Positions 35,443-42,836 of a DNA stretch of 64,000 bases are shown piece after piece. The translations under genes were made by a program, and so were the position numbers. Positions within the stretch are counted from its first letter, which is position 1. Each line of letters opens with the position of its first letter. Below the pieces are notes generated by a model. That model was not told the DNA's origin. It made no database searches and saw only the letters and a list, made by a program, of their open reading frames with translations. The stretch comes from Lacibacter cauensis (GTDB lineage Bacteria > Bacteroidota > Bacteroidia > Chitinophagales > Chitinophagaceae), in NCBI RefSeq assembly GCF_007830055.1, contig NZ_VLLE01000002.1, forward strand, positions 879,953 to 943,952. Direction: 5' to 3'.

Positions 35443-36960
35443 TTAATAGCTTATCCCTGCACTGTTCTTCACCTCATACACCGGCTTACCACCACCCACC
35501 ATCTTCACCCCTTCAAACCTTACCTGATCTGCATCATTAATAAGCACTTTGCCATTTTCAGGTAGCACAATGTTTGTAAACAAAACATTCTTTAATTTAT
35601 GTGCAGGATGATTAAACCCGTTGATATTGATCACCGGTTCTTTTACATTCGCCTGGCTCAGGTCAATATGCTTAAACACAAAATTTTCAAACACAGGTAA
35701 CACAGGAGCAGCCTCCCCATCGTTGTTATAATTCACCGCAGAGAAAATAGTGATCTTCAGCAACTGACAATTCTCCACCGTTACATTCTTTACATAACCG
35801 CCACGGTCTTTCGTGCCTTTGATCTGCAGTCCATGCAGCAACGCACCTGCTTTACAATCCTGCACCAGCACAGCACTTACGCCACCACTCATTTCACTGC
35901 CGATGGAAATACCATGTCCACGTTTAAAATCACAATCGGTGATGCGGACATTGGTGGTTGGTTTGCCCACATAATAACCTTCGGGGTTCTTTCCTGATTT
36001 GATGGCAATACAATCATCACCTGTATCGAATATGCAGTTGAAAATATACGAATCAGTTGATGAGTCAGGATCGATACCATCGCCGTTATGAATGCCATGA
36101 GTTTTAATGGTGAGACCATGACAACTGATATTATCGCTGTAAACATAATGCAGTGTCCAGCAAGGCGGCTCTGTTAATGTAAGATTATCGATGCTTACAT
36201 CCCTGCAGTTCATCAATAAAACCAAACGACCCCTGCTGCGGATGCCTCTTGCAGCTTTGCAGGCAAGCTCCAGTTTTTTACCGCCGCCTTTAATAGTGCC
36301 GCCACCTGTTATGCGCAGGTTCTTTACATTGTACGAACCATCACGGTTCAATGTACCGGCATTGATGAGACTTGCATAGGTGTCCATCTCCCATCCTTCG
36401 AAACGGTTTTTGATCAGGGGCAGGTAATCGGTTGTGTCGATTGAACCTTGTAATGTGGCACCTTCTGCAATATACAGGGTCATATTACTTTTTAAAAACA
36501 AAGCACCGGAAACAAAATTGCCTTTGGGGATATACACTGTACCACCTACTGTGCAGGCATCAATGGCTTTTTGAATGTGTTTGGTGTTGATGAACGATGA
36601 ATCGCTCTTTGCACCAAAGTCGAGGATATTATAAACCCTGCCTTTGGCTGCTGTTTTAAATTTCAATGGAGACGATGCTGTTTGCTTTGCCCCTTTCAAC
36701 TGTAGCGAAACGGTATAACTCGCTCCTGGTTTTAAACCCTTGATGGTATAATTTGTTTTGGTAGTTGTACCCTGAAGTTTACCATTGAGCAGCAGTTCAT
36801 ACACAACCGCTTCTTTTGCATATTGCTTATCCCACAACAATACCACCGACGTTTCGGATAAGGTGCCGGGAGCAATGAATAAGTTGTATGGATTGGAAGG
36901 AGCAGCAGAAACCGTAAACAGCAGATAGGATAAAATAACAACACAGAAAAATCTTTTCAT
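35443..36960 (-). CDS. Polygalacturonase, GH28 family, with fibronectin III domain
   Basis: A 505-residue secreted protein. After the signal peptide (MKRFFCVVILSYLLFTVSAA) a fibronectin type III domain of about 90 residues (SETSVVLLWDKQYAKEAV, YTIKGLKPGASYTVSL) precedes a GH28 beta-helix. Catalytic motifs are NGDGIDPD, TGDDCIAIKSG near residue 313, RGHGISIGSEMSGG near 348 and LQIKGTKDRGG near 378, where the usual RIK is QIK. It probably hydrolyses galacturonan or rhamnogalacturonan oligosaccharides. The start at 36960 is preferred; the upstream extension to 37242 has no signal sequence. A degenerate direct repeat and a TATTTTTA element lie upstream. Confidence 0.93.
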   Translation of the reverse strand: MKRFFCVVILSYLLFTVSAAPSNPYNLFIAPGTLSETSVVLLWDKQYAKEAVVYELLLNGKLQGTTTKTNYTIKGLKPGASYTVSLQLKGAKQTASSPLKFKTAAKGRVYNILDFGAKSDSSFINTKHIQKAIDACTVGGTVYIPKGNFVSGALFLKSNMTLYIAEGATLQGSIDTTDYLPLIKNRFEGWEMDTYASLINAGTLNRDGSYNVKNLRITGGGTIKGGGKKLELACKAARGIRSRGRLVLLMNCRDVSIDNLTLTEPPCWTLHYVYSDNISCHGLTIKTHGIHNGDGIDPDSSTDSYIFNCIFDTGDDCIAIKSGKNPEGYYVGKPTTNVRITDCDFKRGHGISIGSEMSGGVSAVLVQDCKAGALLHGLQIKGTKDRGGYVKNVTVENCQLLKITIFSAVNYNNDGEAAPVLPVFENFVFKHIDLSQANVKEPVININGFNHPAHKLKNVLFTNIVLPENGKVLINDADQVRFEGVKMVGGGKPVYEVKNSAGISY

Positions 36961-36982
36961 ACAGCGTGCTTTAGCAATCGGA

Positions 36983-36990
36983 TAAAAATA
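36983..36990 (-). promoter_or_regulatory. Probable -7 element of the GH28-FN3 gene
   Basis: The minus strand reads TATTTTTA, seven of eight positions of TAnnTTTG, 23 bp before the ATG and 22 bp from the half-repeat at 37012. Confidence 0.4.
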
Positions 36991-37011
36991 ATGCTGTTGG
37001 GAGAAAGGAAC

Positions 37012-37027
37012 ATCCTGTACTGTTACG
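37012..37027 (-). promoter_or_regulatory. Degenerate CAGGAT direct repeat, site 5
   Basis: One exact CAGGAT word is present; the second position reads CGTAAC. The distance to the -7 element and ATG matches the four better sites, so it is included at low confidence. Confidence 0.35.
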
Positions 37028-37229
37028 GGAATCACTGTGGCAAACCGGAACGTTCTCAGGCGATGTCTGGAGCAGCCGACTCGCCGTGATACGAAGGGAA
37101 GAAATAAATTTAGCTTTCGTTCATTGATGACTGCGAGTGCCACAAGGCGAACGCACTTTGCTTTCTGACACGACTTGTCCCGTCTTTGCGAGTCGCATGT
37201 GAAGTACAGGAGACTCTGAAATGGATTAC

Positions 37230-39311
37230 TTAGTCTATCCATTGAATAAAGTCAGGGTATCTTTCGTAAGTTTTCCTTAGAAACATACACACATCGCTAT
37301 TTTTGTCCTTTATAGTAATTACAAGAGTGTCAATAGCCCTCGTCAACGGAATTAAAGACCATAAATAAACAAACTTTCTCCTTTTTTCTTCATTTGATTC
37401 CAAAGCAAGTTCATTTGTTTCTTCTTCAATAAAAGTCTCCATTTTGTATCGAATGAAGTCGTCTAATTCTAGGCAAACAACTGTCCAACCTTCAAGTCCT
37501 CTACATGATTCATATTGCAATAATCTATGCTGATTTAATTCTACTACATATTGAGTTCTTAAATCAGTATTAGTTAAATCCCAAATCGAAATCCCCATTT
37601 CTTTAAATGATTGGGTCAAGCTAAACATCCGCTTTTCAACCATTTTGCCCCACTCATTTACTTGCTGCGATCGTGAAACAAGACTCGGCGGCACTAAAAA
37701 CATCATTTCGTATTCTGAATTTTCACACTCTTTACATCTTTTCAATTGCTCGTCATGTAATTGCTTTGAATAACCACTAGTTGAAATAATAATCTTGCCT
37801 CCAATGAGTTCTTGCTTAGGTTCGATTTCCCATACGACACCACATTGCTTAGCATATTCATTCACAAAAGCAACTAAGTTTACCTCTTGCCTTAAACCCT
37901 TTTTCTCGTTTGTTTTTTTGAAGTCAACATCTGGCTTTAAGCCTTGAATCCAATTGCATTTCTTTTGGCTTCTTATTAGTTGGTCAACTCCATCTGCGAT
38001 AATTGCTTTGTCTCTACCGAAAATTGTAAAAATTATTTTCTTCTCATTTTCACTCCAATCTTGAGATTCGTCAATTAGTATATAGTCCCATGCAATTTTA
38101 TCATGCTTGCTGCGCATTAACTCTTGAATCTCCTTTTGTTGTATTAAACCTGCTTCTATACAATCGATGAGTTCTTTAAGGTAATCTTGATACTTGGAAA
38201 TAAAATCAGGAATATACTTTGCATCTTCTAAGGGATTATTAGGATTAGTAACTAAGCCAAAGCCAATTACTAATTCAAAGATGAACTTGTGCAAAGTAGT
38301 GATGTTTACAGTATAGCTATCAACCCCATCTGGAATTTCTGCTAACGCTAATGTTCTTTTAATATCACTGACTAAAGCATGATTATAAGTTAGTATCAAA
38401 GACCTTGCGCCTTTATTGATGGCTAAATCACAGGCAATCCTTAAAAGTTTAATTGTCTTTCCCGTGCCTGCTCTACCTGATATAACAATTAGTTTCTCTC
38501 CAATAGCTTGCGCATATTGCTGATTGTCTAAAAGTTTACTAGTAATTTGTTCAATCTTTTTTCTTGTCAGTTGACCTGTACCGACTTTAACTCTCTCAAA
38601 AATGTTAAAAACATTTTCCATTTGCGTAAAGTCAAAACTATCTTTTGATTTCAAGCAATTGAATGAGCAATAGCCTTTGTAATTGCCATCTTTATCTTTT
38701 GCATTATAAGGTGTTTGCTGAATGCATGCAAGTTGCATTAAAAACGGAAACTTAAAACTACTTGGTAAATAGTTATGCTTGGTATATAGCAATTCATTTT
38801 CACCTATTAAGTTTTTTATTGAATCCCAATTGACATTCCGAAACCAAATAAAATTGTTTATATACGGAGAAAATTTAAGTCTGTCACTTAAGAAGCCTTT
38901 TAGTGAATATTTCTGATTTTCACTTTGGGTTGTAACGTCAGAAAGTTTGTTGTTATATTTCACCAATAGGTTTAAACCTTCTAAGCGTATATCCTCTGCT
39001 CTATGTCTCTTTGTTTCGATTGTGAAGCAGAAGTTATTTACGAAGACGGTCCTTTCTTTTAATTCTAGTTCTTCTTTTCCAGGGCCAACTGCTTTTGTTT
39101 TAATATTACACCTATATTTTTCAAAATTCCCGATTACAATTAGGTCAACATCTTTGACTTCTTGCCCGAATAAAGTTGCATTTGAAACGATTAGAATTTC
39201 ACCGTCAGTAGTACGAGTGTCAATAGAACTTTCAAAGAGTTGCTTCAACTGTAAAGCATCTTGATATTCGTTGGTGTCAGGATTTCCTTTAATTCTAATT
39301 TTTATTGGCAT
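37230..39311 (-). CDS. NERD nuclease-like / superfamily I (UvrD-type) helicase
   Basis: A 693-residue cytoplasmic protein. The N-terminal part has the layout of a NERD-type nuclease: KDVDLIVIG near residue 54 and CFTIETKRHRAED near 99, an E-x-K pair. A cysteine-bearing linker follows (CSFNCLKSK). The helicase part has Walker A SGRAGTGKT near 279, Walker B YILIDESQDW near 417, CRGLEGWTVVCLELDDF and motif VI PLTRAID near 658. No UvrD-typical C-terminal accessory domain was recognised. The block from here to 41796 is A+T-richer than its surroundings. UvrD-type helicases pair with TOPRIM-ATPase proteins in Gabija systems, which makes a defence role likely. The gap to the DUF4435 gene is 189 bp. 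Confidence 0.82.
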   Translation of the reverse strand: MPIKIRIKGNPDTNEYQDALQLKQLFESSIDTRTTDGEILIVSNATLFGQEVKDVDLIVIGNFEKYRCNIKTKAVGPGKEELELKERTVFVNNFCFTIETKRHRAEDIRLEGLNLLVKYNNKLSDVTTQSENQKYSLKGFLSDRLKFSPYINNFIWFRNVNWDSIKNLIGENELLYTKHNYLPSSFKFPFLMQLACIQQTPYNAKDKDGNYKGYCSFNCLKSKDSFDFTQMENVFNIFERVKVGTGQLTRKKIEQITSKLLDNQQYAQAIGEKLIVISGRAGTGKTIKLLRIACDLAINKGARSLILTYNHALVSDIKRTLALAEIPDGVDSYTVNITTLHKFIFELVIGFGLVTNPNNPLEDAKYIPDFISKYQDYLKELIDCIEAGLIQQKEIQELMRSKHDKIAWDYILIDESQDWSENEKKIIFTIFGRDKAIIADGVDQLIRSQKKCNWIQGLKPDVDFKKTNEKKGLRQEVNLVAFVNEYAKQCGVVWEIEPKQELIGGKIIISTSGYSKQLHDEQLKRCKECENSEYEMMFLVPPSLVSRSQQVNEWGKMVEKRMFSLTQSFKEMGISIWDLTNTDLRTQYVVELNQHRLLQYESCRGLEGWTVVCLELDDFIRYKMETFIEEETNELALESNEEKRRKFVYLWSLIPLTRAIDTLVITIKDKNSDVCMFLRKTYERYPDFIQWID

Positions 39312-39426
39312 GTCGTATTAAGAATTCTATTATAATACTTATTCAAAAGAATTAAAAAGTTGAGCGATATCCTGAGTTACAAACGCAGGACAGCTTTCTA
39401 CTTTCTATTCTTTACTCATCTTTTAC

Positions 39427-39468
39427 CTCAGCCAGCTATATTAGTTTGGAACACTAAGGATGGCTGAG
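39427..39468. other. Stem-loop between the DUF4435 and helicase genes
   Basis: CTCAGCCA at 39427-39434 is complementary to TGGCTGAG at 39461-39468 around a 26-base loop. No T run follows, so it is not a standard terminator. Confidence 0.45.
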
Positions 39469-39500
39469 AATATTCAGCCCTGCTTTTGATAGGCGTTCAT

Positions 39501-40433
39501 TTATGGGAACAACTGCTTTAAGAAATTCTCGAACCGTTTTGGAATAGAAGTTCGTGGTCCGATTATTTCAAGAGCGTTACTATGATTAATATTAGTTTTA
39601 ACTTTTGAATTATGATTGTATGTTTTTAATAAGTAGTTGTTAATTCGATTAAAGAAGGTGATAAAAAACCAAGCTTCAAACTTCCCACGCAAATAGATTT
39701 TATAACTTGGCATCGTACCTGTAATAGAATACCAATGTTTAAATCCAGATAGGTGAACTTCAGGAGTTTTGACGTGTGTCACTTTCTCTAAATAAGCGAT
39801 TTTATCAATACTATTCTTTGAAAAAGATAAATCCTCGCTTATTTGGAAAAGCTTTGCAAGGTCAATCATGTTCAAATTTGCTTTAAGTCTATGACTTCTT
39901 ATAGTCAAGATCCACGCAAGAATTGGTTTAATGTTTTTAATGAATAATTCGAGTTCTGATTCGTACTTCACCACAATTTTATTTATTTCCACTTCTTCGT
40001 GAAAATGCAAGATTTCACGAATTAACCTTTTCAAAACTTCTGAATTGGATATATAGTTTTCTATGGAATAGTATGTTGTTTCATAAATGTTGTTATCCGT
40101 TGGGACTGCCTCCCCTAAAATTCTACTATAATCCCTGTCTATGAAAATGATAATTCGCTTTTTATCGTACTTAGCCCAATCAATTTTATCGTAGATTTCA
40201 ATAGATTGTTTTTTTCCTAAACTGATGTGTGTAACATAATTACTTGACAGTCCTTGAAGATAGTTAAAATAAAATGATTGGTCTTCGTAGCCTTCAAAAA
40301 TATAATGCATTTCGTCGTTATTAAATCTATACTTCTGCAATAGCTTAAGATAAGCAAAGTTTGAAGTTTGTGCTTTTTGTTTTAAGGTTTCAACAGCGTC
40401 CATAAATAAATTACTTAATTGAAATAAATTCAT
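39501..40433 (-). CDS. DUF4435-type protein (AriB-like TOPRIM nuclease)
   Basis: A 310-residue cytoplasmic protein. The N-terminal FEGYEDQSFYFNYL near residue 50 and KRIIIFIDRDYSRI near residue 100 fit the acidic positions of a TOPRIM-like fold, as in DUF4435 proteins. In PARIS defence systems the DUF4435 subunit (AriB) is the toxic nuclease held inactive by the AriA ATPase. The gene follows an ATPase gene, overlapping it by 23 bp from the start at 40433 (AAAGGA lies a few bases upstream), or separated by 7 bp if ATG 40403 is used. The family call is by pattern and is not certain. Confidence 0.65.
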   Translation of the reverse strand: MNLFQLSNLFMDAVETLKQKAQTSNFAYLKLLQKYRFNNDEMHYIFEGYEDQSFYFNYLQGLSSNYVTHISLGKKQSIEIYDKIDWAKYDKKRIIIFIDRDYSRILGEAVPTDNNIYETTYYSIENYISNSEVLKRLIREILHFHEEVEINKIVVKYESELELFIKNIKPILAWILTIRSHRLKANLNMIDLAKLFQISEDLSFSKNSIDKIAYLEKVTHVKTPEVHLSGFKHWYSITGTMPSYKIYLRGKFEAWFFITFFNRINNYLLKTYNHNSKVKTNINHSNALEIIGPRTSIPKRFENFLKQLFP

Positions 40434-41796
40434 TAAATCCTTTAGTGTGTTTTATCAAAGAATCATTGAAAATAAAAGGAGAATGTGTGACGGCGATTAA
40501 TCCTGAATTATTAGCATTTAATATGTCTTGTAAGAATCGTTCCTGCCAAGAAACAGACAAGGATAGTTCAGGTTCGTCAATTATGACAAAAAACTGCTTT
40601 GTATCTGATAAATATAAATGACTAAATAATGAAACGATTTGCTTTTCACCTGAACTAAGCTTAGAGAAATCAATCTCCTTTTCTTGTTGTGTTAGATAAA
40701 CTTTAATTTTCCTTTCTTCTCTTGAATAAATAAACTTTTTATTGTTGCAATAACTATTACATATTTCCACGAAACTGGTTACTTCTTGTTCAGCAATAGA
40801 TTGTTTTTCATAAATATCAACTAGCTTCTGAATAAAATATGCAATAATTTTACTTTCATTCGTAATAGATGCAGGATCTGTCTTATAAGTGTCAACAAAT
40901 CTACTCAGACTATCTTTTTCATTTTTCTGAAGAATACTATTATCAATCCTATTCAATATTTCATTAAGCTTTTCACTTGTTATAGTGTCCAATACGTTGT
41001 AATTGTATTTTTCATAATTTTTGTTGAGGATGTCTCTTAAGTACCCCCCCATTAATGATTGTCTCAAATTGTTAGTGAAATTTATATAGAGTGAGTTTAG
41101 TTTTCGCTCAACTTTCTGTTGCACATCATCCATGCCAAACTCCACTAATTCAATATACTTGCTTGAATTCTCCTGCTCAACATGAAGTCTTTTGTTTCTT
41201 AATGAGTCTAGATTTGTTTCCAAATCTGGGAAGATATTCTTCAAATCTTTTTCAATTCTCCGATAGGTTGGAAGATAAAGTATTTGGGACTTAATTTCTT
41301 TATTTAGTATTTCAGAAATCTTATCAATGTTATCTGATGAATCCTTTGTAGAAAATAGTAGTTCATTGGAAATGTCAAACAATACAGAAACTGGCACATC
41401 AAATCTACTTGCAAGTTGCTCTAATTCAAAGGGACTGTTTAAAAGAGCTTGAATATCATGGGTCTCAAGAATATAGTCTGCAATTCTTGATATTCTTGGA
41501 CTTTGCGTTCTACGAAAACTTCGATTTCTTAATTTTCTAAGTTTAATAAAGTTATTCAACTCCTCTCGCTGAACTTTAAATTCATTGTCTCCAATTTCAA
41601 ATATCAATGTTTCAAAATGGTATTCTGTTAATTTGTACCACTGCCGAGATAAGGTGTAATAAATTATATTAACAATTGTTGTCTTACCGAGTCCATTTTC
41701 TGCGACGATAATTAGGTTACTATCGTCGATGTTAATTTTAACATCCATGTCACCATGTAGACCAAGAATTTCGAATCTTTTTAATTGTAGTAGCAT
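40411..41796 (-). CDS. OLD/AriA-like AAA ATPase
   Basis: A 461-residue SMC/ABC-type ATPase. Walker A is VAENGLGKTTIVN near residue 35, the ABC signature LSSGEKQIVSLFSHLY near 375, Walker B FFVIIDEPELSLS near 402, and a switch His in VTHSPFIF near 438. A helical region with coiled-coil character lies between residues 130 and 350. This is the shape of AAA_15/AAA_21 proteins, including AriA of PARIS and the ATPase half of OLD and GajA proteins. The protein has no TOPRIM domain of its own, which is supplied by the next gene. It is the first gene of the block. Confidence 0.8.
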   Translation of the reverse strand: MLLQLKRFEILGLHGDMDVKINIDDSNLIIVAENGLGKTTIVNIIYYTLSRQWYKLTEYHFETLIFEIGDNEFKVQREELNNFIKLRKLRNRSFRRTQSPRISRIADYILETHDIQALLNSPFELEQLASRFDVPVSVLFDISNELLFSTKDSSDNIDKISEILNKEIKSQILYLPTYRRIEKDLKNIFPDLETNLDSLRNKRLHVEQENSSKYIELVEFGMDDVQQKVERKLNSLYINFTNNLRQSLMGGYLRDILNKNYEKYNYNVLDTITSEKLNEILNRIDNSILQKNEKDSLSRFVDTYKTDPASITNESKIIAYFIQKLVDIYEKQSIAEQEVTSFVEICNSYCNNKKFIYSREERKIKVYLTQQEKEIDFSKLSSGEKQIVSLFSHLYLSDTKQFFVIIDEPELSLSVSWQERFLQDILNANNSGLIAVTHSPFIFNDSLIKHTKGFNEFISIK

Positions 41797-41836
41797 AATG
41801 TATGTTTAAATAGCGTCCAATTGTGAAAGTGTTCTT

Positions 41837-41847
41837 ACGTCCGCCCG
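41837..41847. repeat. Left arm of long-range inverted repeat
   Basis: ACGTCCGCCCG, exactly complementary to CGGGCGGACGT at 42500-42510. Similarity extends imperfectly for another 20-30 bp on the inner side of each arm. Confidence 0.55.
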
Positions 41848-42199
41848 AGGTCTTGCGATAACCACCCTGGGATTTATGCACATTACATATAAACTGTGGA
41901 CTCAGACAACCTTATTAAAAAATCACAATTATTTCCTGGAGTATCCCGGCGCACCATATCTGCTCTTCTCCTGCGCAGCAATCAAAATAAAATTGTCCGG
42001 GGTTAAGCGTGGAGTTTGGGTTAGCTCTGGCTGTTCCGGTGATTCACGGTTGCAGTTTCACTTGCTGGCGCAGCTCTAAAATAGGGCAAAATACTTAGAT
42101 GAAAAAAAGTTCATGGGTCATTGTTCATAGTTCATGGTAAAACAGGCAACGGTAAACGTTCGATAGCTCTGCAGCTGTTGTGGGGATGTGGGAAATAGT

Positions 42200-42470
42200 C
42201 CTTTGGTATACAATACAAAGCCCTTTGTTATACCATACAAGACCCTTTGCTATACCATACAAGCCCCTTTGCTATACCATACAAAGCCCTTTGTTATACC
42301 ATACAAGACCCTTTGTTATACCATACAAAGCCCTTTGCTGTACTATACAAAGATATTCTCCCATGTATCCGAAGCCCTTCGGTAAACTATGAAAAGGCCT
42401 TCTCATATGTATGAAACGACCTTTGGTAAACTATCCAAAAGCCTTCACCCAACCATCCAAAGGCCCTTTT
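42200..42470. repeat. 22-bp tandem array, about 13 units
   Basis: A CCTTTG word recurs at exactly 22-bp steps: 42200, 42222, 42244, 42266, 42288, 42310 and 42332, with weaker forms at 42376, 42398, 42420, 42442 and about 42464; the unit at 42354 is worn. The rest of the unit is TATACCATACAA plus two to four purine/C bases. Register is kept through the degenerate part, so it is an old array with a recent homogenised core. There is no spacer diversity. Confidence 0.93.
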
Positions 42471-42499
42471 AACTCCAGGGGACCGCTAAGGCCAGACCC

Positions 42500-42510
42500 C
42501 GGGCGGACGT
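42500..42510. repeat. Right arm of long-range inverted repeat
   Basis: CGGGCGGACGT, the complement of 41837-41847. Confidence 0.55.
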
Positions 42511-42520
42511 TGATATTTTT

Positions 42521-42597
42521 TGTCATTCCGACGCAGGAGGAATCTGTCTATCGCTTGCACCACAGCCCAACGGATCCCTCGTTCCTCGGGATGACAG
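42521..42597. repeat. TGTCATTCCG palindromic repeat, copy 1
   Basis: A 77-bp imperfect palindrome beginning TGTCATTCCG and ending TCGGGATGACAG, with CACAGCCCAACGGATCCCTC in the middle. Copy 2 is at 45656-45732. Confidence 0.85.
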
Positions 42598-42664
42598 TTC
42601 GATTGAAACTGCAGAACAGTCATTTGGCAACGCAGTTTATAATTTGGCGAAAAGAACTAAGGCA

Positions 42665-42705
42665 GTACAAGAGTGTCCTTCGACAGGCTCAGGATAAACT
42701 GCAAC
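42665..42705. repeat. CAGTTTATCCTGAGC element, copy 2 (inverted)
   Basis: The plus strand reads GTACAAGAGTGTCCTTCGAC then AGGCTCAGGATAAACTGC, the reverse complement of 33670-33710. Confidence 0.75.
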
Positions 42706-42800
42706 AGAAGATGCAGATAGCATTGTCGCCGGTTACATAAAAATTTTCTCACTGCCTTTACTTTGCCTTATTACTTGCCGGAAAGACGGGAAGGCGAAAA

Positions 42801-42836
42801 GTTTCTCCGTGCTCTCTGTATCTCCGTGGTAAATAT
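42801..42836. repeat. TCTCCGTGGT repeat, non-coding copy
   Basis: GTTTCTCCGTGCTCTCTGTA followed by TCTCCGTGGTAAAT, abutting the stop codon of the GH78 gene. It belongs to the family whose coding copies supply two signal peptides (19390 and 49253). Confidence 0.65.

Larger units (their letters stand above)
41797..42836. other. Gene-free repeat-rich interval
   Basis: About 1 kb with no gene. From left to right it holds one arm of a long-range inverted repeat (41837-41847), the 22-bp phased array (42200-42470), the other arm (42500-42510), and copies of three interspersed repeat families (42521-42597, 42665-42705, 42801-42836). Confidence 0.8.

Noticed and set aside
36961-37242. Upstream extension of the GH28-FN3 gene
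   Set aside because: It would place 94 residues without a signal sequence before a perfect signal peptide and would run over the probable promoter.
41876-42079. A 67-codon open frame upstream of the ATPase gene
   Set aside because: It has no family resemblance and lies in repeat-rich non-coding DNA; it reads as chance coding.
42180-42392. Two overlapping repeat-coded open frames (PYKTLCYTIQ-type product)
   Set aside because: They are by-products of the 22-bp array: the period is not a multiple of three, so all frames open alike and no codon bias is seen.
42200-42470. CRISPR array
   Set aside because: Units are contiguous 22-mers without unique spacers, and no cas gene is present.
42411-42740. 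A 109-codon open frame in the repeat region
   Set aside because: It runs through the tandem array and two interspersed repeats, which are not protein coding elsewhere.
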